Assembly (NCBI GenBank): GCA_963580285.1
Contig: OY757017.1
Span: forward strand, 13,714,538-13,778,537
DNA length: 64,000 nucleotides
DNA from: Lucinisca nassula
Taxonomy: Eukaryota; Mollusca; Bivalvia; Lucinida; Lucinidae
Reading direction: 5' to 3'
This document shows positions 10,970 to 22,110 of the stretch, one piece after another; within the stretch, counting starts at the first letter, position 1; every line of letters begins with the position of its first letter. Made by a program: the position numbers and the translations under genes. The notes under the pieces were generated by a model. That model was not told the origin of the DNA. It did no database searches and worked only from the letters and a program-made list of their open reading frames with translations.

Positions 10970-11246
10970 TACGAAAAAATGCCTGTACAAATACATTGTA
11001 AACTTAACCGCCGAAAAAAACGAAAATGTTCCGAAGAAAAATCGTGATATTTTTCTTATTTCTGCTCAAAATATAAATTGTGGATACTCGTTAGAACCGC
11101 CTCATCGAGGCGGTTCTAACGAGTACCCACAATCTTTATGTTAGAGTTAAAATAAGAGAAATAAGGTTAATCCCCTTTAAACCCCAGTTTTACTGTATAA
11201 AAGTGGGGTTTAAGTGGGGTCAAATTTTAGGCGTGTTTTCGTGATG
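10970..11246. mobile_element. M1 MITE
   Basis: Ends ACGAAAAAATGCC at the left and TAGGCGTGTTTTCGTGATG at the right. The subterminal parts hold CCCCAGTTTTACTGTATAAA and GGGGTTTAAGTGGGG. The central hairpin is at 11084-11133 (ACTCGTTAGAACCGCCTC and complement). No ORF. It is one of at least nine M1 copies here. Confidence 0.88.
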
Positions 11247-11371
11247 AGCAGGAAATGGGTAATTTGATGCCAGAGTGAATGATACTAGGCTGTTTAAAAT
11301 ATCTGGGTTCCATCTCATCTGACGAAGGGTCTGAAATTTACAACAATACCTACAATTCCGAAAAGGAGGTA

Positions 11372-11662
11372 CATCACGAAAACGTGTATACCAGTAATTC
11401 TGAATCTCACTTTCATATTGTTAAACTGAGGTTTGCAGGGGTAAAGCTTATTTTTCTTAATTCTGGTCTCAAATATAGATTGTGGGTACTAGTTAGAACC
11501 GCCTCATCGAGGCGGTTCTAACGTGTACCCACAGTCTATATTTTGACAAGAAATAAGGAAAATATCACAATTTTTCACCTTAAAATTTTCGTGTTTTTTT
11601 TTTTTTTTTTTTTGTTTTTTTTTCGGCATTGAAATTTACAACCCATTTGTCGTTTCATGATT
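11372..11662. mobile_element. M1 MITE, right end decayed
   Basis: Starts CATCACGAAAACGTG. The core hairpin is at 11483-11533, and the sequence after it (GAAATAAGGAAAATATCACA) is as in other M1 copies. A T run replaces part of the right arm and the right terminus is poorly kept. Confidence 0.8.
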
Positions 11663-12112
11663 TTAGTTAAAACATTTACGGAAACTCATGAAAAGTTCAT
11701 CTGGCTGTCTCCGTTACAGATCAAAACTTTATATAGAGATAAGTGGGGTTTACTAGGACATTCATGTTTTCCTTATTCATATTAAAACAGAGATTGTTGT
11801 TACTCACTTGAACAGGACCATATTACTTGCGTATGTAAACTATTACACGTGAACTCGCAATCAATATGAGTGCTCGTTAGATCATCCTGACCGAGGTGGT
11901 GTGTTACAACGCATAATGAAGTAATGTAGTAATTTCTTCATTTTGACAGTTTTACTTCATTATGCGTTGGCATAGTCGATGCGAAATGAAATAAAATGTA
12001 GTTTTTACTTCATTATGCGCCGATACTAAGAGGGTTGCGCAAAATGAAAGAATTATTTCATTTTGCGGTGATAGGTGGCATACTTAATTTTACTTCATTA
12101 TGCGTCGACCGT

Positions 12113-12412
12113 TTGTTTGTTTGATTTGAGGTTAAACGTCACCGTCAACACTATTTAGGTCATTTTGGAGACGTTGCTTCCAATTTTGTTGGACTTTTAC
12201 CCGACATTGAGATTAAATTACATCTCAACCCCTGCCGTCCAATTAAACCCAAAAGGGTTTATATGCATGGATGGGCCGACTCGAAGCAGTTTTCCTGGGC
12301 AGGCTTAGACCTTCTAAGCAGATAACCAGTTCTCATGTGCGCTCGGTATCAGCTCTGCGTGGAGGCATCATGCAGCCCATCTATTTCTTCAAGCCCCGAT
12401 GGGCGGGGGCGA
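12113..12412 (-). mobile_element. SINE family B, near full length
   Basis: Reads, tail first, TTTGTTTGATTTGAGG, GAGACGTTGCTTCCAATTTT, GACATTGAGATTAAATTAC, GGGCCGACTCGAAGC, GCATCATGCAGCCC and ends GATGGGCGGGGGC. About 300 bp. It is inserted in the M5 MITE. Confidence 0.92.
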
Positions 12413-12716
12413 AAATGCGTCGACAGTATGAGGTCGGTTCTAAAAAAAAATGCACATGTATTTTGCTTTGAGAGTTGGCACACTTTTTCAAACATCACAG
12501 AAACAAAAGTAACACAAATAGTTAAGGTTAAAACATGCATGTGGAGACTTTTATAAGTAGAATGACGGTGCATTATCAACAGAAAAGGAGCGAGGAAGGT
12601 CGAAAACATGTGTTGAGAAGTTTATATAAAAGTATGCAGTTCAAGAAGCCAGTCGTTATGACGTAGGCCAAGAGCTCATGTGATGAGCTCTTGCGACATT
12701 CAGTGTGCTCTTGTGG

Positions 12717-12802
12717 AAGACAGCTTTGGGACTGTTCAAATGTGGTCTTAAAGACCACTTTTAAACTGGCTCAAATGTGGTCTTTATATTGGAATTTACC
12801 TG
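12717..12802. mobile_element. Palindromic TIR fragment, pogo-like end
   Basis: GGGACTGTTCAAATGTGG, TCTTAAAGACCACTTTTAAA and TGTGGTCTTTATATTGG form a hairpin-rich end. It finishes in AATTTACCTG followed by TA. A second, better copy is at 58205-58290 and ends AATTTCACTG-TA. Confidence 0.65.
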
Positions 12803-12818
12803 TATTGCTTCCTATGTC

Positions 12819-12943
12819 TTTTTTTTTTTGTTTTTGTTTTACGGCCCTTTCAAGATTATTTCACTCATATCGAGCCGATCGTTAATCAGAGGTGGGCGAA
12901 AACCGGAGTACCCGGAGAAAAACCACCTGACCTTCCGTTGCAG
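12819..12943 (-). mobile_element. SINE family G, 5'-truncated
   Basis: T-rich tail, then TTTTACGGCCCTTTCAAG, GAGCCGATCGTTAATCAGAG, GAGTACCCGGAGAAAAACC and CTTCCGTTGCAGAACT. This is the reverse complement of the SINE at 52229-52468 without the tRNA head. Confidence 0.88.
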
Positions 12944-13344
12944 AACTCCTAAGTCTTTGGTCTCCTTTCGTAGACAGCTATGTGCTTCCATCATTACTTC
13001 ATTTTGCGTCGACTACGCTAACGCATAATGAAATAAAAAAAAAAAATCAAAATGAAGAAATTACTACATTACTTCATTATGCGTTGTAACAGTGGTTTTG
13101 AGTACAATGTATCCCCAATTTATATGGGACCACAATTGAGAAAAATATAACACTTTCGTGTTAGTTTTAAAGGGAGTCATAATACGGACGTGTTAACGTG
13201 ATAAAGCTAGAGCATGCAGGCATATTTACACTTTCTGCACATGTCCATACCATTTTATGTGGCAAACCCGGTATTCCGAAATGCCCGCAAGTCTTTGACC
13301 GCAAACAATATTACAAATTGCAATCTTTCTGTTCCCTGGTCTCC

Positions 13345-14640
13345 TTGTAAGGGGCCTTGATACAGAATAGTTATGTCTGCCCCCTTTTCGGGGAGATATA
13401 TTGTCCCCCCCCCACTCCCGGGCATCTGCCCGTCCGTCTGTCCGTCCGTCCGTCCGTCTATCTGTCATAAAATCGTGTCCACTCTATCGTGTATGTATGT
13501 AGGCAAATCTGGTCCAGTGAATAACTTCCTGATTTTTTGATAGATTTTGAAATTACTTGGCAGAAATGTTAACCACCATGAGACGATGTGTCGCACGCAT
13601 GACCCAGGTCGGTACCTTAAAAATCAACGTCATACTTAGAGGTCAAAGTTCCAAAAGGGACCTTTTTACATATTCGGTTAATTACTTTCTCATTCCTGGA
13701 TGGATTGTGAAATTACTTGGCAGAAATGTTAACCATGATAACACGATGTGTTGCACGCAAGGACCAGGTCGGTTTCTCAAAGGTCAAGGTCATACTTAGA
13801 GGTCAAATGTCAAAAAAGGGTCATTTTTTCGTGTTTGGTCAATAACTTTCTTATTTATTGATGGATTTTAAAATTACTTGGCCGAAATGTTAACCATCAT
13901 AAGACGATGTGTTGCCCGCAAGACCCAGGTCGGTACCTCCAAGGTCAAGGTCATAAACAGAGGTCAAAGTTCAAAAAGTTGTGTGTGGTTTTTTTTTCGT
14001 GTCTGGTCAAAAACTTTTTTATTTCTGGATGGACTTTTTAAAGTAACCTGGCAGAAATGTTCACCTACATTAGACGGTGTGTAGTGTGCAAGACCAAGGT
14101 TCGTACCTCCAATGTCAAGGTCATACTTGGAGGTCAAAGGTAAAAAAAGGCCTTTGTTTTCGAGCACGGTCAATAACTTTCTTATTCTTTGATGAATTAT
14201 GAAATTACTTGGCAGAAATCTTAACCATCATGAGGCGATGTGTTGCGCCCAAGATCATCGGTATTTCAAAGGACGAGGTCACACTTAAAGGTCAAATGTC
14301 AAAAAATAAAAAAAAAATTTTTTTTTTTTTTTTTCGTGTCCGGTCAGTAACTTTCTTATTCCTTGATGGATTTTGAAATTACTTGGCAGAAATGTTATCC
14401 ATGCAAGACACAGGTTGGTACCTCCAAGGTCAGGGTCATATTTAGAGGTCAAAGAAAAAAACTTTTTTTTTTTTTTTTTTTTTTTTTCGTGTACGGTCAA
14501 TAACTTTCTTATTTCTCGATGGACTTTTTAAAGTTATTTTGGAGAAATGTTCACCTTCATTAGATGATGTGTTGCATACAAGACCCAATGCCATGGCCAT
14601 ACTTAAAGGTCAAAAAGGGGGAGACATCTGTGTTTTTGTA
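13345..14640 (-). mobile_element. Tandem-repeat-bearing element (~155-bp units), copy 1
   Basis: Left end has GTCTGCCCCCTTTTCGGGG then a (CCGT)n run. About seven units follow, each with TAACTTTCTTATT, ATTTTGAAATTACTTGGCAG, AAATGTTAACC and AGGTCAAGGTCATACTTAGA. Units differ by small indels and poly-A/T growth. A related, opposite copy is at 50350-50985. The layout (unique end, tandem core, GACGG-rich end) resembles tandem-repeat-bearing MITEs and Helentron-like elements reported in bivalves; class not proven. Confidence 0.8.
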
Positions 14641-14748
14641 GAAAAACAAATTCTAGTCTGAAGGTCGTTTCAGTAGCTTGAAAAGTCTGTTGCCAATATG
14701 CTGGCTATGTAAATAAACTATACCACACCCACTTGCGCTACTAATCTT

Positions 14749-14945
14749 TACGAAAACGCACGTATACAAATTCTGCAAAAAAAAAAAAAAAATGAAAATT
14801 TTCAAATAGAAATTTCAGATATTTTAATGTTTCTTCAAAAAACGTAGATTGTGTGTACTCATATGACAAGGCTGTTCTAACAAGTACCCACAATCTAAGC
14901 TTTTGAGGAGAAGTAAGAAAAATAATGTATACCCCCGTGCACCAT
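14749..14945. mobile_element. M1 MITE, degraded
   Basis: Left terminus TTTACGAAAACGCACGTATA. The core is eroded (GTGTGTACTCATATGACAAG, then GTTCTAACAAGTACCCACAA). The right part stops after ACCCCCGTGCACC, so the right TIR is lost. Confidence 0.7.
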
Positions 14946-15258
14946 GTGCACAGGCTGTTACCTGAGCAGTTTTGTTTCTTCGCTCAGAAGTTTCGTGCCA
15001 CAAGGGGTCGCATTCCACTGACATCAACTTGACATTTTACCAAAGTAGCAGGTTTGTTTTGCCAAAATAATTACTCTCAAAGCTCATAATTATGTTGTCC
15101 TTAAGTTCCTAGAGATACATTTAGCATCATTCATTGCACGATACATTTTGATGGAACATGGTAAAATGAATTGTGGCCTTTCTTTGTTTTGATTCTTTTT
15201 ATAAATCTGGAATGTAATGGCAAAGCGAAGGTAAGCCCTATGTTAAATATTGACTTTT

Positions 15259-15515
15259 CATCACGTGAACAAGTCCGTGAAATGAACACCCACTAAATTC
15301 CACTTTATATAAAGAAAACTGGGGTTTAAGTGGGTATACATTTCTTTTTTCTCATTTCTGCTCCAAGACATAGGTTGTGGGTACTCGTTCAAACGAGCAC
15401 CCACAACCTATGTTTGCACTTTTAATAAGGAAATTTTCACAGATTTCCATCAGAAAAGTAGCCATTTTGGAGATGAGAAATATGCACTATATCGCACGGG
15501 TGTGTTATCTTTTTC
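15259..15515. mobile_element. M2 MITE with shortened core
   Basis: Terminus CATCACGTGAACAAGTCCGT at the left and TATCGCACGGGTGTGTTATC at the right. The core is reduced: GGGTACTCGTTCAAACGAG directly joins the two outer arms, so the inner CGCCTC hairpin tip is deleted symmetrically. Confidence 0.85.
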
Positions 15516-15577
15516 ACTTAAGTTAAATGGATATATTTACAGGGGAAACAACCAATTCAAGTATATTTTGGTCGCAG

Positions 15578-15675
15578 TTGTCAACAAGGGGCTATTCTTA
15601 AAGGAAAGAGTTTGCTCCTGAGGAGCAAATTCTTTCCTTTAAGGAAAGCCCCTTGTTCTGAGGGGCTTGTTGTAT
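15578..15675. repeat. Palindrome with GGAAAG/CTTTCC arms
   Basis: CAAGGGGCT and AAGGAAAGAGTTTGCTCCTG pair with AGGAGCAAATTCTTTCCTTT and AGCCCCTTG. A related, less perfect word set lies at 6297-6345. Confidence 0.75.
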
Positions 15676-15832
15676 GAGGTCAGTTACAAAATTTAACCCC
15701 CTTTGTGAAACTGCACAGAATTATCTAGGGTGAAGTTGCTTCCCCATGAAGGAGTTTACCTGGGAAAGGTGTCAACAGAAGTTTCTTTCATTCTGTTTAA
15801 TCCCGATTCAGCATTTTAAGCCTGATTTTGGT

Positions 15833-16057
15833 TTGCTCTGAGGCTTAACGTCCCCGTCAATACTGTAAAGGTCATTTTGGAGACGTTGCTTCCAATTTAG
15901 TGGGACTTTTACCCGACATTGAGATGAAATGACATCTCAAGCCCTGCCGCCCAATGAAACCAATAGGGTTTATAAGCATGGACGGGCCGACTCGCACCGC
16001 TTTGCCAGGGCAGGCTTAGATCCGCACTAAGCGGTTTACCAGTACTCGTGTGCGGTT
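15833..16057 (-). mobile_element. SINE family B, most of a copy
   Basis: Runs from TTAACGTCCCCGTCAATAC through GAGATGAAATGACATCTCAA, GCCGCCCAATGAAACCAATA and GGGCCGACTCGCACCGC to TTTACCAGTACTCGTGTGCG. The extreme 5' head is absent. Confidence 0.9.
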
Positions 16058-16317
16058 TAAGCCTGAAGGTTGTATACTCACCCATGGCTTCGCCACTCGT
16101 AAAATCAATGCCCTGCCACAGCACTGGTGGGTTGATTGCCTCTGAGTGCAGGCTGGAAAAATGGTCAAGAACAGGAACTGAAACTGTTTGATTTCTTAAC
16201 CCATATATGACAATGGAATATTCCATCCAGTAAGTTTGGAGTGGACCATTTCCAATTATAGGGGTGTCAGGTTTGTTATTGCTTGTATGAAATTTTACAA
16301 AAATGAGTGTTCTTTAA

Positions 16318-16425
16318 GCAAATAGTGAAGACACAGATCAGACGCCGCAAAACGCGGCGTCTGATCTGTGTCTGCACTGTTTGCCAATGTCCCAGAAAAG
16401 GGCCGCGAGGCATATATGGGTTAAC
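16318..16425. repeat. Hairpin family P, copy 1
   Basis: Arms AGACACAGATCAGACGCCGC and GCGGCGTCTGATCTGTGTCT, followed by the family sequence GCACTGTTTGCCAATGTC and GGCATATATGGGTTAA. Stem of about 21 bp. Confidence 0.85.
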
Positions 16426-16431
16426 TGTAAG

Positions 16432-16505
16432 CAAACAGTATAGACTCTGATCAGACGCTGCGTTAGACGGCGTCTGACCTGGGTCTACACTGTTTGCCAA
16501 TGTTT
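16432..16505. repeat. Hairpin family P, copy 2
   Basis: GCAAACAGTATAGACTC, then GATCAGACGCTGCG, pairs imperfectly with GGCGTCTGACC and GGGTCTACACTGTTTGC. It lies next to copy 1 in the same orientation. Confidence 0.8.
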
Positions 16506-16740
16506 CATACTCTCATACACGCGCCCAGTCCAGGTGTTACATTTTACACAGCGGAAGAATAAATGCACTGCTATTTATAACCGTTTTCTGGATTTTGTTC
16601 ATGATCAGTGGTGGTCACGTGTATAAAAGCAGATGGGAGACTTCTGGACTTAGTAAGTTGAGGTCGATTGATAAACATTCCAGCCAAAAAGCCGAGTTTG
16701 GCGTTTATTCGAAAAACACTATAGACTGTTAATTGTCGTG

Positions 16741-16873
16741 AGTGTGTGTTCAAGTTTTACGTCCCACCAACAGCTAATGTCACAGGGAGATGGGACCTCG
16801 GTTTAAAGACTCGATCCTGCGACCCCTGGTTTAAAAGGCCAGTAGCTTTACCACTACACCACGGAGACTTCTT
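16741..16873 (-). mobile_element. SINE family C, internal deletion
   Basis: Reads TTCAAGTTTTACGTCCCACC, GGGACCTCGGTTTAAAGACT, then jumps to CGATCCTGCGACCCCTGG and ACTACACCACGGAGACTTCT. About 25 bp of the body is missing compared with the copies at 7928 and 28228. Confidence 0.88.
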
Positions 16874-16965
16874 TGTTTATTGTCGTATCTCGACTCAAGT
16901 GCCGGGTTTACATAGTTGTGGGTGCTCGTTAGAATCGCCTCGTTGAGGCGGCTCTAACGAGAACC

Positions 16966-17254
16966 AGGCCTCATATTTTTCAGGCATGTGCAGGATTTCA
17001 GGCTTTTAGAGCTTGATTTTTTCCTATTTTCATGCTTTTAGATTTGGATTTTTCTTCCTATAATGTAGTTCTTCAGTTCACAAACTGTGTTACAAACAGT
17101 GTAGATCCTGATCAGATGGCTTCTTCAGAAGCCATCTGATCTGGATCTACACTGTTTGCAAAGGTAGGGTTTGCCATGATCAGCAGGATAAGGGTTAAAG
17201 GCTGTAAAATCGGGTCTTTCAGGCATGGAAAAGCCTGGTCAGTATGAGGCCTGG
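16966..17254. mobile_element. TIR element inserted in an M2 core, 6-bp target duplication
   Basis: Flanked by AGAACC at 16960-16965 and 17255-17260. Ends AGGCCTCATA and TATGAGGCCT are inverted, and further inside CAGGC/GCCTG words repeat. It carries a family P hairpin at 17093-17175. No ORF. Confidence 0.65.
17093..17205. repeat. Hairpin family P, copy 3
   Basis: AACAGTGTAGATCCTGATCA, GATGGCTTCT and their complement AGAAGCCATCTGATCTGGAT. The tip differs from the GACGCCGCG tip of other copies, yet both arms still pair. Confidence 0.88.
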
Positions 17255-17349
17255 AGAACCCACAACATATGCCTTGGAGTAGAAATGCCTTTGAGTAAAG
17301 ATAAGAAAATTGATTTACTGTATACCCTTGTAAACCCCAGTTTTCATAT

Positions 17350-17545
17350 CTCCAAAATGGTTATGTTTCGGAAGAAAATTATTGATATTTTTCCTATTTT
17401 AACACCAAATATAGATTGCCAATTGGCGTTCCTTAAAACCGCCTCATTGAGGCGATTCTAACGAATACCCACAAAGTATGTCTTGGAGTTGTTATAAAAT
17501 GTATACCGCTGTAAACCCAAGTATTCTCTGTATGAAGTAGGGTAG
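17350..17545. mobile_element. M2/M1-type MITE fragment
   Basis: ATATCTCCAAAATGG, ATTGATATTTTTCCTATTTT and a core (GTTCCTTAAAACCGCCTCAT, then GAGGCGATTCTAACG) are present. Termini are not kept. Confidence 0.65.
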
Positions 17546-17684
17546 GAGGGGTATTCATTGCAGGGATTGGTTATCATGATGATAAAATATAGGATGAATG
17601 AGTACACACAACATTCATGTTTAATAGAATATTTCACCCAATGAGTTTGAAGTGGTGCATTTCCATGTTTGTTTTGTGTAATGT

Positions 17685-17963
17685 CATCACGTGAACAAGT
17701 CCGTGAAATGAAGACCCCCCTAAACCCCACTTTATATAGAGAAAACTGGGGTTTACGGGGGTATACATAATTGTTCTCATTTCTGTTCCAAGACATAGGT
17801 TGTGGGTACTCGTTAGAACCGCCTCAATGAGGCGGTTCTAACGAGAACCCACGACCTATGTTTACAGTGTTTATTAGAAAAATATCAGGGAATTTCGTCA
17901 GAAAAATAGCCTTTTTTGAGATGAGAAATATGCACTATGTCGCACGGGTGTGTTATCGCAATG
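17685..17963. mobile_element. M2 MITE, complete copy
   Basis: Best M2 example. Left end CATCACGTGAACAAGTCCGT, right end CGGGTGTGTTATCGCAATG. Order: terminus, AAACCCCACTTTATATAG, CTGGGGTTTACGGGGGTATA, central hairpin 17797-17858, then a right arm unlike the left (CAGAAAAATAGCC, GAGATGAGAAATATGCAC). The ends share only CAT-ACG-ACA-CCGTG positions. No ORF. Confidence 0.92.
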
Positions 17964-17988
17964 TTTACAAAAATGTAGCTACTTTCGA

Positions 17989-18096
17989 CAAACAGTGTAG
18001 ACTCAGATCAGACGCCGCGTTTTGCGGCGTCTCATCTGAGTCTACATTGTTTGCCAATGTCTCCCAAAAAGGGGCAGCTAGGCATATATGGATTAA
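17989..18096. repeat. Hairpin family P, copy 4
   Basis: AAACAGTGTAGACTCAGATC, AGACGCCGCG then CGGCGTCTCATCTGAGTCTA, followed by CATTGTTTGCCAATGTCTCC and GGCATATATGGATTAA. One mismatch in the stem. Confidence 0.88.
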
Positions 18097-18097
18097 A

Positions 18098-18346
18098 CAT
18101 CAAGTTAATGAGTCTTTGTAATGAACACTTCTTTAAACCACACTATTTATATGTAAAAAAAAAAATCTGGGGTTTTACAGGGATTTACATTATTTTTGTT
18201 ATTTCTCTTCCCAGTCAAGTTAGAACCGCCTCAACGAGGTGTTTCTAAGGAACACCCGCAACCTACATTTAGGGCATAAATAAGAAAAATATCACAAAAT
18301 GTTCATCAGAGAAATATACCTATGTCACCCGGATGTATCGTAACGA
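18098..18346. mobile_element. M2 MITE, diverged
   Basis: Directly follows hairpin copy 4. CATCAAGTTAATGAGTC stands for the left terminus; core GTTAGAACCGCCTCAACGAG has an eroded right arm; right end CCGGATGTATCGTAACG. Confidence 0.75.
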
Positions 18347-18399
18347 TTGAGCGATATCTAGAGTTAAGGAAAAAAACAGTGCTTCAGCTGAAGTGCACG

Positions 18400-21300
18400 A
18401 CCCGCCAGATGCTTTTAGCTTTATGAGTGTTACCATATATGGGTATGGCGGCCATTTTGGTCATGTGACCTGGACCTAAAACGGTTCCCCCAGTAAATGC
18501 GCCTTATCGTAAATATATCTTATACTTTAGTACTGTATTCTGAATCTTCTGCAGGATAAAAAGCATTCTCACTTTTCCAATACAAAAGCATATGTGTCAA
18601 AGTTTGACCTAGGCACAAAGAAGGTCAAGGTCAACCCAGGGTCACCATTTTAGCAATTTATGATGGGCCTACGTCCCAGATGCTATTGATCAAGTTTCGT
18701 GGAAATCTGCCCAGTGGTTCTGGAGAAGACTATTTTTGAAGGGTTTTTACCATATATGGCTTGGCGGCCATTTTGGTCATGTGACCTGGACCCCATGAGC
18801 AAATTTTGGTTTCCACCGTCCCATAGAGGCTCCATATGAAATTTGACTTAAATCGGCCCAACGGTTTCCGAGGAGAAGCGGTTCGAAAATTTTTACATTT
18901 TCGTCTCGGCGAAGTTATACTAAATGGAATGTAATATTTCGCAAGTTCATTTGTAAGATCTCATTGGTATCTATCAGTATGCCAAAAATTGTTTAAATAT
19001 TCCAAGCGGTTAAGTCACTATCACCAATTTTCACAAACGGGTTACGGACGGACAGACAGACCATATATGGCTTGGCGGCTATTTTGGTCATGTGACCTGG
19101 ACCCCATGAGCAAATTTTGGTTTCCCCCGGCCCATAGAGGCTTCATATGAAATTTGATTTCAATCGACCCAACGGTTTCCAAGGAGAAGCAGTTCGAAAA
19201 TATTCACATTTTTCGCCTCGGCGAGGCTATACTAAATGGAATGTAATATTTCGCAAGTTCATTGGTAAGATCTCATTGATATCAATCAGTATGCCAAAAT
19301 GTTTAAATATTCCAAGCGGTTAAGTCACTATCACCAATTTTCACAAACGGGTTACGGGCGGACCCAAAGAAGGTCAAGGTCAACCCAGGGTGACCATTTT
19401 AGCAATTTATGATGGGCCTACGTCCCAGATGCTATTTATCAAGTTTCTTGGAAATCTGCCCAGTGGTTCTGGAATAGACTATTTATGAAGGGTTTTTACC
19501 ATATATGGCTTGGCGGCCATTTTGGTCATGTGACCTGGACCCCATGACCAAATTTTGGTTTCCCTATCGCATAGAGGCTCCATATGAAATTTGACTTAAA
19601 TCGGCCCAATGGTTTCCGAGGAGAAGCAGTTCAACAATTTTCACATTTTTTGCCTCGGTGAGGCAATACTAAATGGAATGTAATATTTCGCAAACTCATT
19701 GGTTAGATCTCATTGATATCTATCAGTATGCCAAAAAATGTTTAAATATTCCAAGCGGTTAAGCCACTATCACTAGTTTTCACAAACGGGTTACGGACGG
19801 ACAGACAGACAGACCATATATGGCTTGGCGGCCATTTTGGTCATGTGACCTGGACCCCATGAGCAAATTTTGGTTTCCCCAATCCCATAGAGGCTCCATA
19901 TGAAATTTGACTTCAATCGGCCCAACGGTTTCCGAGGAGAAGCAGTTCAAAAATTTTCATATTTTTTGCCTCGGCGAGGTTATACTAAATGGAATGTAAT
20001 ATTTCTCAGGTTCATTGGTAAGATCTCATTGATATCTATCAGTATGCCAAAAACAGTTTAAATAATCTAAGCGGTTAAGTCACTATCACCATTTTTCACA
20101 AACGGGTTACGGACGGACAGACAGACAGACCATATATGGCTTGGCGGCCATTTGGGTCATGTGACCTGGACCCCATGAGCAAATTTTGGTTTCACTCATC
20201 CCATAGAGGCTCCATATGAAATTTGACTTCAATCGGCCCAACGGTTTCCAAGGAGAAGCAGTTCAAAAAATTTCACATTTTTTTGCCTCGGCGAGGCTAT
20301 CCTAAATGGAATGTAATATTTCGCAAGTACATTGGTAAGATCTCATTGATATCTATCAGTATGCCAAAAATTGTTTAAATATTCCAAGCGGTTAAGTCAC
20401 TATCACCAATTTTCACAAACGGGTTATGGACGGACAGACAGACAGACCATATATGGCTTGGCGGCCATTTTGGTCATGTGACCTGGATCCCATGAGCAAA
20501 TTTTGGTTTCCCCCATCCCATAGAGGCTTCATATGAAATTTTATTTCAATCGGCCCAACGGTTTCCAAGGAGAAGCAGTTCGAAAATTTTCACATTTTTC
20601 GCCTCGGCGAGGCTATACTACATGGAATGTAATATTCCGCAAGTTCATTGGTTAGATCTCATTGATATCTATCAGTATGCCAAAATTGTTTAAATATTCC
20701 AAGCGGTTAAGTCACTATCACCAATTTTCACAAACGGGTTACGGACGGACCCAAAGAAGGTCAAGGTCAACCCAGGGTGACCATTTTAGCAATTTATGAT
20801 GGGCCTACGTCCCAGATGCTATTTATCAAGTTTCGTGGAAATCTGCCCAGTGGTTCTGGAGAAGACTATTTATGAAGGGTTTTTACCATATATGGCTTGG
20901 CGGCCATTTTGGTCATGTGACCTGCACCCCATGAGCAAATTTTGGTTTCCACCGTCCCATAGAGGCTCTATATGAAATTTGACTTAAATCGGCCCAACGG
21001 TTTCCGAGGAGAAGCAGTTCAACAATTTTCACATGTTTTGCCTCGGCGAGGCTATACTAAATGGAATGTAATATTTCGCAAGCTCATTGGTTAGATCTCA
21101 TTGATATCTATCAGTATGCCAAAAATTGTTTAAATATTCCAAGCGGTTAAGTCACAATCATCAGTTTTCACAAACGGGTTACGGACGGACAGACAGACAG
21201 ACCATATATGGCTTGGCGGCCATTTTGGTCATGTGACCTGGACCCCATGAGCAAATTTTGGTTTCCCACATCCCATAGAGGCTCCATCTGAAATTTGACT

Positions 21301-21466
21301 TCAATCGGCCCAACGGTTTCCGAGGAGAAGCAGTTCAAAAATTTTCACATTTTTTGCCTCGGCGAGGCTATACTAAATGGAATGTAATATTTCGCAAGCT
21401 CATTGGTTAGATCTCATAGATATCTATCAGTATGCCAAAAACTGTTTAAATATTCCAAGCGGTTAA
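18400..21466. mobile_element. Tandem-repeat-bearing element (316/438-bp units)
   Basis: The word CATATATGGCTTGGCGG recurs at 18751, 19062, 19500, 19815, 20131, 20448, 20887 and 21203. Spacings are 311-317 bp or 438-439 bp. The long unit carries an extra ~122 bp (AGAAGGTCAAGGTCAACCC to GAAGGGTTTTTAC). Each unit has CGGCCCAACGGTTTCC, TATACTAAATGGAATGTAAT and a CGGACGGACAGACAGAC end. No ORF. It continues after a MITE at 21747-21900, finishing in (GACAGAAT)n and a short hairpin ACCGACTTCAGTCGGT (21870-21885). Confidence 0.9.
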
Positions 21467-21746
21467 CATCACGCTAACAAGTCCGTGAAATGAACACCCC
21501 CTTACACCCCACTTTATATAGAGAAAACTGGGGTTTAGGGGGTATACATTTTTTTCCTTATTTCTGCTCAGAGACATAGGTTGTGGGTACTCGTTAGAAC
21601 CGCCTCAATGAGGCGGTTCTAACGAGCACCTACAATCTATGTTTTGAATATAAATAAGAATAAAATCACACATTTTCGTTAGAAAATTGTCCGTTTTGGA
21701 GATGTACAAAATTGCATTATGATGCACGGGTGTGTTATCGTAATGA
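21467..21746. mobile_element. M2 MITE inserted in the tandem array
   Basis: CATCACGCTAACAAGTCCGT to GGTGTGTTATCGTAATG, with the core hairpin at about 21580-21633. The neighbouring units give the empty site GCGGTTAAGTCAC. The filled site reads GCGGTTAA, element, AGTCAC, so at most one base (A) was duplicated. Confidence 0.92.
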
Positions 21747-21900
21747 GTCACTATCACCAATTTTCACAAACGGGTTACGGACGGACGGACAGACTGACAG
21801 AATGACAGAATGACAGACTGACAGAATGACAGAATGACACGGTGATTGTAGGGCACTCTTAGAAATCAACCGACTTCAGTCGGTTTCTTTTTCTGCGGGT
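21747..21900. repeat. Right end of the tandem-repeat element
   Basis: AGTCACTATCACCAATTTTC resumes the unit, then comes a (GACAGAAT/GACAGACT)n run, GGTGATTGTAGGGCACTC, and the hairpin ACCGACTTCAGTCGGT followed by TTCTTTTTCTGCGGG. A terminal hairpin is one trait of Helitron-like 3' ends. The CTRR end is not evident. Confidence 0.65.
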
Positions 21901-21939
21901 CGTGCAATAACATAGGGACTCCAGTATGAGTTCTAATTA

Positions 21940-22110
21940 GCCATGGTAAACGAGCCAATGGTGTTCGAGTTATTGTCTCGACGATTGATTCAGAGCTTCT
22001 AATGAGGACAGTAAGACTAATCAGGCTGCACAGATGCGCACACAAGCCGATTGTGTTTTCATCGGTGCCGGGGACTGAACCCGGGACCTCTAGCATCGAG
22101 GCTCCATTTC
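21940..22110 (-). mobile_element. SINE family F-like, diverged
   Basis: On the reverse strand: GATGCTAGAGGTCCCGGGTT (B-box GGTTCAGTCC), then CGGCACCGATGAAAACAC. This resembles GATGCTAGAGATCCCGCCGG and TTCGATCATCGGCGATAAAA of the SINE at 51766. The tail is not recognised. Confidence 0.5.

Larger units (their letters stand above)
11902..13091. mobile_element. M5 MITE with several nested insertions
   Basis: Terminal inverted repeats of about 45 bp are nearly identical: TGTTACAACGCATAATGAAG at 11902 and its complement ending at 13091. Subterminal words TTACTTCATTATGCG recur several times in both directions. A SINE B (12113-12412), a palindromic TIR fragment (12717-12802) and a SINE G fragment (12819-12943) lie inside. 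The sister copy is at 27063-28650. Confidence 0.8.
16908..17350. mobile_element. Partial M2 MITE broken by a nested element
   Basis: The core starts GTTGTGGGTGCTCGTTAGAA, its right arm is split at 16965, and CCCACAACATATGCCTTGG resumes at 17259. The far part GTATACCCTTGTAAACCCCA continues to about 17350. The left M2 half is missing. Confidence 0.7.

Noticed and set aside
18400..21466. A coding repeat (for example a surface protein with 105-residue units)
   Set aside because: Units have stops in all frames and lengths that are not multiples of three.
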